DNA of 64,000 bases. Origin: Batillaria attramentaria (Eukaryota > Mollusca > Gastropoda > Batillariidae). A model generated the notes under the pieces. That model did no database searches and was not told the DNA's origin. It worked only from the letters and a program-made list of their open reading frames with translations. The position numbers were made by a program, and so were the translations under genes. Shown in pieces: positions 55,840 through 64,000 of the stretch. The stretch lies in assembly GCA_018292915.2 (NCBI GenBank), contig JACVVK020000207.1, forward strand, positions 158,501 to 222,500. Reading direction: 5' to 3'. Numbering within the stretch: position 1 is the first letter of the stretch; the number at the start of each line of letters is the position of its first letter.

Positions 55840-56498
55840 GTTATCGTTATCGTTACACAGAGAGAGAGAGCTGGTCAGTAATGATCATCCTGCGCAAGAG
55901 ATGCTCCCAGGCCGGAATCACCTTCTTCCGACGAGCGGCTGTCGTGTCATCGTGTGTCCTGGTTGATAACAGAGACGGAACTGGCCAATGAAAAACAGGA
56001 TACAGCCATCGGGGTTAAATACCGGAGCATATACATGGGCCGTTTGGTTGGGACTCGCTGGATTTGAACCAAGTGTTCTATACAAACTGGTGTAATAGTC
56101 TTGTTCATCTTTATTTGATTATATTCTCATACGGATGTATTTGAAATCTTAGCAGGGTGGCTGAGACAATGTTGTGTACAGATGGCCGTATTCACGGTGA
56201 GTCTGTATGTGTGTGTGTGCGCGTGCGTGCGTGCGCGCGCGCGCGTGTGTGTGTGTGCGTGTGTGTGTGTGTTCCTCCCCGATACATGGCATTCTAAAAT
56301 AACGATCGTGACTACAGCAGGTCACTGAATGGGAACAACATACTGGGCTCTTGACCATCTTGTTTCTCTTTGTTCCGTTTGATTTTGTTTTAACGTCTGT
56401 ATTTTGTTTTAATGTTGTCAGAGTTCAGTAAGGACAGATTACTCGGCAGATTCCTCTCGATCCTTATATAATAAGATTAATGATCGTCATCATCTCTT

Positions 56499-56534
<36 letters not shown>

Positions 56535-56822
56535 CTAGCTCATAATTTCATATTCCCCCCGACGCACACCCAATTACTTTCTCTACTATGGTTGTCCGCT
56601 TGTTCTTGTTTTCTTGCTTTTATTCTCTGGTATTCTTAACAATTGTTTGTTTGCGTGGCGTCTGCAGGAAACCTTTGAGCAAAACGCGTTGCCCTGTTTG
56701 AAATAATATTATTAGTGTTTTATATAAAGCCTATGATTACAGGAAAACGCATACAACAGACAAATTTGGTCGATATCTTTATCACCACTAAGAACTTACG
56801 TCATCGGTTTTTGCGCGCACGC

Positions 56823-56860
<38 letters not shown>

Positions 56861-56999
56861 AGTCAAGATTATTGAAATTTAATGATAGACAGTTACAAAT
56901 TTAAGCAAATGATACGTACATGTGATTTCAGCCCAAACGAAAACGATTGGAATAATATTGTTTTTGTATTATACAGCACATTATACTACACCTGGACTT

Positions 57000-57385
57000 G
57001 TAGAATAGTGTAGACATTTTACCTAAACGCAAGGCCCTGCGCTGATAATTTTTCTGTTGATCTCTGCGTATTTCATCCACCTTTCCTTTCCTTTTTAGAA
57101 ATGTCCGTGTTGTTATCAAGCGCTGAGAACTGCGGTACATAATGATAGTTCAAAGCGCCCGTCATCTTATTCTTATCATTTCGCCGAGCTTTTCTGGTGT
57201 CCAACTGCTGAAAGCTCTGTGCTGATAACTTTCAATGTAGACTTTTGCGTACTTTTTACTTTTTTCAAATTGTTCTTCCTGTTTTCAAGCGCTGAGAACT
57301 GCTGTACGTAATGAAAGCTCATACATTATTATTATTATTATTATTTCGCCGAGACTTGCTTGTGTACAACTGCTCTGATGTAGTA
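57000..57385 (+). repeat. Two adjacent copies of a retroposon-end-like sequence, about 190 bp each
   Basis: Both contain CTGATAA, TTCAAGCGCTGAGAACTGC-type sequence, GTAC(A/G)TAATGA and ATTTCGCCGAG. The second carries an (ATT)n tract. They lie just beyond the 3' end of the ankyrin gene. Confidence 0.75.
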
Positions 57386-57438
57386 AGTTAGAAATGCCTG
57401 TTGTTGGGTTTTTTCAGTCCCCTTCGCCGCTCGAAGAC

Positions 57439-60400
57439 TTACTTTTGGGACATCGCCTCAAACATTTTTGTCAGACCTTGCACCTTCTTCCTGGGATTCT
57501 CTGTGCCGACGCTTGTCTCCTTTGCTCGGACACTCTCTGTCGGAAATTGGTTTGTCTCTTCCCGGCGTTTTTCCTTGACTGACCCGACTGCACTTTTGAC
57601 GTCACGATTGGTGGATGTGACGTCAGCTCCTTTCTCCAGCGAATCGCTGCTATCTTTAGTGCTTTCTGGTTTTTGCTGCTGGTCTGGTTTTACAGCCTGC
57701 ATTCCCACGATCTCATCTCTGCCTTTGGTACTATCCAGTGAAGTTTTTACGTCGAGATTGGTAGATGTGACGTCATCTCCCGTCTCCGGCATATCGCTAC
57801 TTTTCTTCGTGGGTTCTTGTAATGGCGCTTTGTCTGATTTTGTTTTGCTGTCTTCGGGGAGACTTCTGGTGATCTCTTCACTGCCTTTGGCACAGTCCGG
57901 TGGAGTCTTTCCGTCATGATTGTTGGCTGTGACGTCATCTCCATTCGCCAGCAGATCACTGCTATCCTTCTCTCCGTCCGTGTCCTTGCTGTGGATGTCC
58001 GCTCCACGCGAAATCAGCAACTCCACGGTCTCGGTATATTCAAGCCTAGTTGCTTCGTCCAGTGGTGTGCATCCCATTTCGTTCTTGGCATTGATGTTTG
58101 CTCCATTGTCTAGTAACAGTTCAATCAGCTCCGCGTTGTCGTCAATGACGGCTGCGTGCAGTGGCGTGTCGCCTTCGTTGTTACTCGTGTTGACGTCACA
58201 GCCTTGATCGATCAGCATCTTACAGATGGAAGCATCTCCCTTACTGCAGGCTGCCTGAAGCGGTGTGTTCCCTGCATTGTCCTTCAGGTCTGCCTGGACG
58301 TTCTTCTCCAGTAGGAGTTCCACAAGCTTCTCGTTGCCCACAACCACGGCGTTGTGAAGTGTTGTGGATCCTTCGTCATCTCGACTGTTGACGTCAGCAC
58401 CTCGTTCTATCAGCAATTCGACGATCTCAGCCTCGTCGAAGTAGCAGGTTTGAAGGAGAGCAGTTCCTCCATAGCTGTCAGCAGCATTTATACTTGCTCC
58501 AGCGTCTAACATGAGCTTCAAGGACTCAACGTGCCCCCTGGTGCAGGCGAAGTGAAAGGGCGTAGAACCGTTACCGTCTTTGCTGTTGACGTCTGCTCCA
58601 TGCTGTATCAGCATCCGTACTATGCTCGCTTGGTCCGAACTTACGACGCACGCGCAGTGCAGCGGCGTCGCCTGCTCGCCATTTGTGACGTCAACCCGAG
58701 CGCCATGGTCCAGAAGCACGCGGACGCTGTCCTCGTGGCCAGAAGTGCATGCCGCGTGAAGCAAACTCCAGCCGTCGGATCTGGAAACGTTGACGTCCGC
58801 GCCATGCTGGATCAGCTTCTCCATGATCTCAAGATGCCTTTCTCCGCTGGCAATGACCAAGGGGTGGATGCCGATGTTCTCCATGTTAACATTCACCTCA
58901 GCTTTGTTGTCCAGGAGCACGTCCACGAGCTCAGCATTCCCGACTTGGCAGGCTGCGCACAGCGGAGGTAATCCTTTGGTGTTTTTAGCATTGACGTCAA
59001 CACCAGCAGTCAATAACTTCTTGACTTCGTCAACATCACCAGAAAGGCAAGCGAGATGGAGCGAAGTTTCGTTGGGTCTATCGGTACGTTTGGTCTCAGC
59101 TCCCTGTTTGATCAGCAGCTCAATGGCTTCTTGAGAACCTGAACTAAATGCTTCATCAATGGGCGTGTTTCCTTCTGCGTTCTTGGCGTTCACGTCGGCC
59201 CCAGCGTCAATCAGCATTTCCATGATCTGACTGTTACCGTAACGGCTAGTAGCATGGAGGGCCGTGTCGCCAGCCTCGTTCCTGCTGTTGACATCACTTC
59301 CGTGCTCGATCAGCATCTTGACTATGGCGGTGTTTTGCCGCTCTGCGTTCTCGATCAGTGGCGTGTTTCCAGCTTTGTTCTTCAGGTCAACTCGAGCGCC
59401 ATTCTCCAGCAAAAGCCTAGCGACCTTCTCGCTCGCCAGCGCTGCAACTTTGTGCAGCGCCGTTTCGCCTTCGTCGTTACAGGCGTTCACGTCAGCTCCC
59501 TGCTCTAAAAGGAACTTCACTGCCTTGGTTTTCTTGAATGTACTAGCCTGGAGAAGAGCTGTGTCTCCACTGGAGGTCCTCTCGTCCAAGCTTGCCCCGT
59601 TGTCTAAGAGAAGTTTAGCCACTTCAACTTCCCCTTTCTCGCAAGCCAGAATGAAAAGGGTACTGTCCCCTGCGTCGTAAATGTTGTTGAGATCGGCTCC
59701 GTGTTTGATCAACGCCTCAAGGATCGGCAGGTGGCTTGGGTGTATGGAAATCCAAGCAGGAATTTTGTCAAACCTTGACTCGAAGTCGACCTGCCGGGAA
59801 AAAAAAAAAAAATGTGTAGCCAAGGTCGCCACAGCATTTCCGTTGAAGTCTGATTTTACTTTTTCTTTTAATTGTCTTTGTACTGTAACGTACTGTGACA
59901 TGTTTTGCTGTTGTATTTGTATTGTCACGTTGTTGTTGTTGTTGTTGGTTGGTTTGTTTGTTGTCATATGTTGATGTTAATTTTGTTTCAAACATGGCAA
60001 GAAATGAATTAAAACAAAAATAAAATTAATAAATCGTGCACGTGGAATTTACACTCATTTCTCTAAAATAAAAATACTGTGGTTGCGACGCGTTTTGTGC
60101 AGACTCATTACTTAAGGGTTTACTTTTTGGAGTTTTTCATTGTATAGACTATAGTACTCAACAATCGTATTGCGATGAATATCACATTTTGTGATGACGC
60201 ATTGTAAAAATAGGTTTGGGAATGATGTAACGTTAAACACTATAAACGTTTATTGTAATTGTACACGTGATTTTTCTTGTGAATTCATTTCGGACAGCCT
60301 TCACTACAATGTCAATATTACAAGTGAAAAATATACTGCACGCACCCACACATGGAATAATAATGGAATTCTGGTTGCCCGGCATTTGAGTGACAACTAC

Positions 60401-63301
60401 TGTGATTTTTTTTAAACATTTATTATGATAAGTTTTGTGAATCATATCCAAATGTATCCACTACCTGCCTGATGTACTCTGCTATACTAAGTGCAGTGCT
60501 GTAATAGACAACTAAAGATGGATTGGCTTGAGACAGATGAGAATTATATTATTAATAATAACTCAAGGAATCGAATGGAAAAAAAAAACCAACCAAACCA
60601 ACAAAAACTAACGAACGAACAACAACGACAACAACAACACCGACCCCCGTAGTGCAGTGGTTAGCACCATGGACCGGGAGGCCCGGGTTCGAGTCCCAGC
60701 CGAGGCATGCGGGATTTTTCCAACCTAGGTCCGATCCTTACCATCATCTTCATCTCCACCATCAATAAAAATTGCCCCAGCTCTCGAGCCCTCCACTGGA
60801 GCTGACAAAGAGTTGAGGCAGCAAACAACAACAACAAAACGTCAACCTGTATAAAATTGAAATCACTCAAAGACCAACCTGGCTGGATCATTTACCTTTG
60901 CGCTGTTGTCCAGAAGGAGTTCCACGACCTCAGCATGACAGTCCAAGATGGCAAGGTGGAGCGGAGTCAATCTTGTATCGGTCACAGCGTTCACATCGGC
61001 CCCGTGTTCAATAAGAATCTGTCCAAAATAAAAACAGAAAGCAGACTCATGAGGGAGAATACCATTGACAAGCAGTTTCATAAGTCGTACTCTGCCGGAA
61101 ACGCTGGCTTTATAGGGCAAAAAGGACAACTCAACTCTGTCTTTCAAAAGGCTCCCAAGAATCCAGCCAATTGCAAGCCGCTGAATAATAAGCACAAAAC
61201 ATGGCATGGTCAGGCAAGCTATCTTGTTAAATCTCCCTCCTAACCACCTCCAGATATTGAGTCTCGCCGCAGAATTAATCACGCTCTCTGAGCCTAAGTC
61301 TATGGCGGAAGCAGAAGAAGAAGGAGAAGAAAACAAAACAGTAGGAAAATATTGGAGGGGAGCAATATTTAGGCTACTTATACAGCTGTATACGTGGTTA
61401 CAAAGTAGAAGGCGTGAAAAGGCCCAGCATGTCTTACTTTCACAATGGCAACATGTCCCCTCTCTGCTGCCTCGTGTATTGGCTTCTCTCCATCTCTCGC
61501 CTGAATTTCGGGACTGATTCCTTCCGTCAGTAGCGTCAGTAGCTTCCGTGCGACGTCCGCATCTCCAGCGCAACAGGCTTTCATCAACTGCTGTTCTTTT
61601 TCAGAGAGTCCTACGATTGGGAAAATGAAACGAAGATTGTCTGAATTCACGTTAAGGAGTGGGGAATACGTTTGGAAAAAAGGGCAAGGAGAGCCGGAGC
61701 GACTGATGCAGTTATGGCGAAGAATGTTAGCCAGAGTCTGGCGATTGGACTGAATAGGACCAATCACACACGTTTTGCTGTTTTGAGCAAGTTCATGGCA
61801 TACATTTATGCTTACACCAAAGTTCAAATAACTGTGATATATTGAAGGGTGGGTGGGTGTTTGGGGGTTTAACGTCCTTTTCCACCACATACGGGTGATA
61901 TCAAAGACGGGGCAACGATGAAAAAGCCAGCACAAATATTTGGCTCCAGCCGGGATACGAACACACGACCCGAGCATTAGAAGTCCAACGCTCTACCATT
62001 CGGCCACCCCGGCTCCCCAAGCCAGCACAAGATATACTGAAGAGACAGAGATGATGATGAAACTTTATTTCGCAACGGTAAAAGTTCTCACAGAAAAAAA
62101 CCCATCAGTTTGCAAACTTGCCGTTGCTGACACTACAAAAGATTATAGAATAGCAAATAATAAGAATAAAAAGACAAGAAAGGAAAGAAACAACAACAAA
62201 ACTGAAGAAAGAAAATCTGAAACCAGAGAACAAAGTCATGCACATTCGCAGACACCTGCTTGCGCGCAGGCACACCCATTCACTCGCACGTATTACATCC
62301 GCAGGCGCGCGCGCGCGCGCACACACACACACGCGCGCGCTCATACTGTGTAAAGGCCAAACATTTGTAGTTCCATTTGCAACTGAGCGTGTCTGGAACA
62401 TCAATCATGCATAAGAAAAAAAAAGATTGTGAGTCCCTCACGTACTGATCTGCTTAGGAATAATTATGCATTAGGGAGAACATCAATTTGCAAATATTCG
62501 CACAACAGAGAGAAAGAGAGAGAAGGGGGGGGGGATGAAGAAGGGTGTTAATGTAATGACGATTCAGCTTCTACAACAGGACGAATTCATGATAAGCCCT
62601 GTAAGCCCATGCATGAACCGCAATATTTTACTTGAGATCTTCAAATCACTAGCAGCCACTTCAAGCCACTATTATGCAATTTGCACTGGTCTCGGGCCTA
62701 GCCGGGTAAACCCACACCTTGCGTAATAGTGGCTTGAAGTGGCTGGTGTACAGTGGCTTTTTCTTTTTAACCAGTCTTGGGCTTGGGCTCCTAGGAAATA
62801 ACGTCAACAAAGCGACTGTTGTGCCGTGCGCAAAAAACCACAAAGCGGGGCGCGGTGGGCTAAAGAGCCGGGGAGGGAGTCGGATGGTGTACACAATTAG
62901 CCTTAGTGGCACTCGATCCTCTCCCCTGAGAGAGAGAGAGAGAGAGAGGACCTGGTTTGACTTCATGTTACAAGGAAGGAGATTATACGCTCGCAGTCGC
63001 AAGTTTCAGACCTGTCCTTGATACTACGCACTTCATAAAAACTGCGATGTATACGTCGGTGAAGACAGCAAACTGAGCAACACAAACAAAAACAGTGTAA
63101 ACACAAACGACCAGACAGGCAGAGAGACAGACAGGCAGGCAGGGAGAGAGAGAGTGCAAGCCAGACAGACGGACGGTCGGAAGGACAGACAGACAGACAG
63201 ACAGACTCACCAGACAAATCGATTTCCAAGGAATCGTCGTCAGAGTTGGTAGAAAGGACACGATTCACAACACTGTCGTCTTGACAACTATTCTCGGCCA
63301 T
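57439..63301 (-). CDS. Ankyrin-repeat protein, four exons, 912 aa
   Basis: Predicted minus-strand exons are 63301-63211, 61610-61438, 61018-60896 and 59790-57439. The splice sites are canonical (TGTCTG|GTGAGT, ATCGTAG|G, GTGAAA|GTAAGA, GGACAG|A, GCAAAG|GTAAAT, CGGCAG|G) and the phases agree. Residues 1-30 are acidic (MAENSCQDDSVVNRVLSTNS). Ankyrin repeats follow from about residue 35 to 730, at least 20 units with the usual TPLHxA, LLxxGADVN pattern. The C-terminal about 170 residues carry three degenerate about-50-residue repeats with GDDVTS and lysine-rich linkers, then QGLTKMFEAMSQK. No signal peptide, membrane segment, death domain or kinase domain is seen. It is likely an intracellular scaffold; the partner is unknown. 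Confidence 0.92.
60641..60840 (+). mobile_element. SINE-A, shortened copy, plus strand
   Basis: The head GACCCCCGTAGTGCAGTGG and the B box CGGGTTCGAGTCCCAGCCG are present, and the end GGAGCTGACAAAGAGTTGAG is followed by CAACAACAACAAAA. About 300 bases of the body present at 22906-23425 are missing. It lies in intron 3 of the ankyrin gene. Confidence 0.87.
61847..62018 (-). mobile_element. SINE-B, minus strand
   Basis: Complete element in ankyrin intron 1. GATATATTGAAG (before) and GATATACTGAAG (after) may be a diverged target-site duplication. Confidence 0.9.
62654..62744 (+). mobile_element. 91-bp hairpin element, copy 1
   Basis: The arms AGCCACTTCAAGCCACTATT and AATAGTGGCTTGAAGTGGCT, plus five or six more paired bases, surround a loop of about 40 bases. 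It lies in intron 1 of the ankyrin gene. Confidence 0.92.
62925..62949 (+). repeat. GA microsatellite
   Basis: (GA)n tract in ankyrin intron 1. A (CAGA)n tract with GACAGACAGACAGACAGAC lies at 63186-63206, directly beside the exon 1 donor. Confidence 0.85.
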
Positions 63302-63538
63302 CTTGTTTGTCTGCAAACCGTCATTACTATAGTGTTACTGCTTTGTGGCACTGAGAAAATCACCATTATCGTCAGTCGTCGTAGTTATCGTTATCAGCAC
63401 GATCATCAGTCTCCTGTTTCACGTTCTTGTTGTTGTAAGTCTCGAAAATCACCTTTAACTCTGTAAGAACCCGAGCTCTAAAACCACTGCCCTCTGTATG
63501 ACAAGAATTTTTTTTTAAAGCCACTGCACACCAGCAGG

Positions 63539-63629
63539 AGCCACTTCAAGCCACTATTACACAAGGCGTGGGTCTTCCCCGCTAGGCCAGAGACCGCTGC
63601 AGATTGCATAATAGTGGCTTGAAGTGGCT
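63539..63629 (-). mobile_element. 91-bp hairpin element, copy 2 (opposite orientation)
   Basis: It has the same arms as copy 1, and the loop is the reverse complement of the copy 1 loop with substitutions. It lies about 240 bases upstream of the ankyrin start codon. Confidence 0.92.
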
Positions 63630-63722
63630 TATAGTGATCTGAAGATTCCAAGTCAATTTTCGATTTTTGTATGGTCTTTTAAGAGATAATAGGTGCGTGG
63701 CACTAGTTTTACGTGTCAAGTG

Positions 63723-63965
63723 TCCTGCGTGTCGATAGTCCTACGAAGATAGTCCTACGTGTCGATAGTCCGACGCCGATAGTCCTATGTGTCGATAGTC
63801 CTACGCCGATAGTCCTAGGTGTCGATAGTCCTACGCCGATAGTCCTACGTGTCGATAGTCCAAATTCTCAATAGTCCTACAACTGATTGTCCTAGGCGTC
63901 GATAGTCCTACACTTACTAGAAGTCTCGTCAGCCCTAGGTATCATTAGTTCCACGTGTCGATAGC
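63723..63965 (+). repeat. 30-bp minisatellite at the right edge of the window
   Basis: Units GTGTCGATAGTCCTACG + CCGATAGTCCTA. Four are regular and the later ones degenerate. The array may continue outside the window. Confidence 0.9.
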
Positions 63966-64000
63966 CCTGTGCTCCTTTAGATTTTTTTCAATAGGACTGT

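Larger units (their letters stand above)
54493..57438. other. Intergenic region between convergent FREP and ankyrin genes
   Basis: Contains microsatellites (54690-54815 TGTG with ACGG interruptions; CT tracts at 55563-55609 and 55795-55837; GT/GC at 56205-56272; CA at 56820-56858). It also holds a possible solo LTR and a duplicated retroposon end. I see no protein-coding exon. Confidence 0.6.

Noticed and set aside
57401..59680. Long plus-strand frames opposite the ankyrin exon
   Set aside because: Shadows of the minus-strand ankyrin repeats. No domain of their own.
60650..60710. tRNA gene at the SINE-A head
   Set aside because: Boxes A and B are present but no cloverleaf acceptor stem closes. 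The same sequence recurs at 23.4 kb as a repeat.

Overview
The window is eukaryotic nuclear DNA, almost certainly from a gastropod mollusc. The evidence is spliced genes with GT-AG introns, a complete fibrinogen-related protein (FREP) gene with one immunoglobulin domain (an architecture typical of gastropods), many tRNA-derived SINEs, long microsatellites and several non-LTR and DNA transposon families. I cannot name the species. There are no prokaryotic features, no CRISPR array and no rRNA; every tRNA-like match is a SINE head.

Layout. 1-12.5 kb: three copies of one I-like non-LTR retrotransposon (ORF1 with zinc knuckles; ORF2 with APE endonuclease, reverse transcriptase and RNase H; a TAAC-repeat tail). 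Copy B is full length and sits inside copy C with a target-site duplication. 12.5-17.2 kb: fragments of PIF/Harbinger transposases and a retrotransposon piece. 17.8-19.2 kb (minus): a small intact three-exon gene, about 107 aa. 20.4-24.6 kb (minus): a multi-exon gene with SAP-like, SWIM zinc-finger, YqaJ nuclease and PHD modules; one exon is split by a retrotransposon insertion. 24.8-38.1 kb: accessory DNA with a rearranged retrotransposon, a hAT transposase remnant, Myb/SANT-type gene pieces, a Ty3/gypsy-like gag, a pogo/Tigger-like non-autonomous element, foldback elements and a second non-LTR family. 39.3-54.5 kb (plus): the FREP gene, seven exons, 425 codons, with a full-length 6.06-kb retrotransposon in intron 2. 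57.4-63.3 kb (minus): a four-exon ankyrin-repeat gene, 912 codons, convergent to FREP. 63.7-64 kb: a 30-bp minisatellite.

How it works together. The clear host genes are the FREP gene (a secreted lectin-like recognition protein) and the ankyrin gene (an intracellular scaffold). The 107-aa gene and the YqaJ gene are plausible domesticated or transposon-borne genes. Most of the rest is mobile DNA whose insertion order can be read from nested target-site duplications. Exon coordinates were worked out by hand from splice signals and reading phase; they are predictions.
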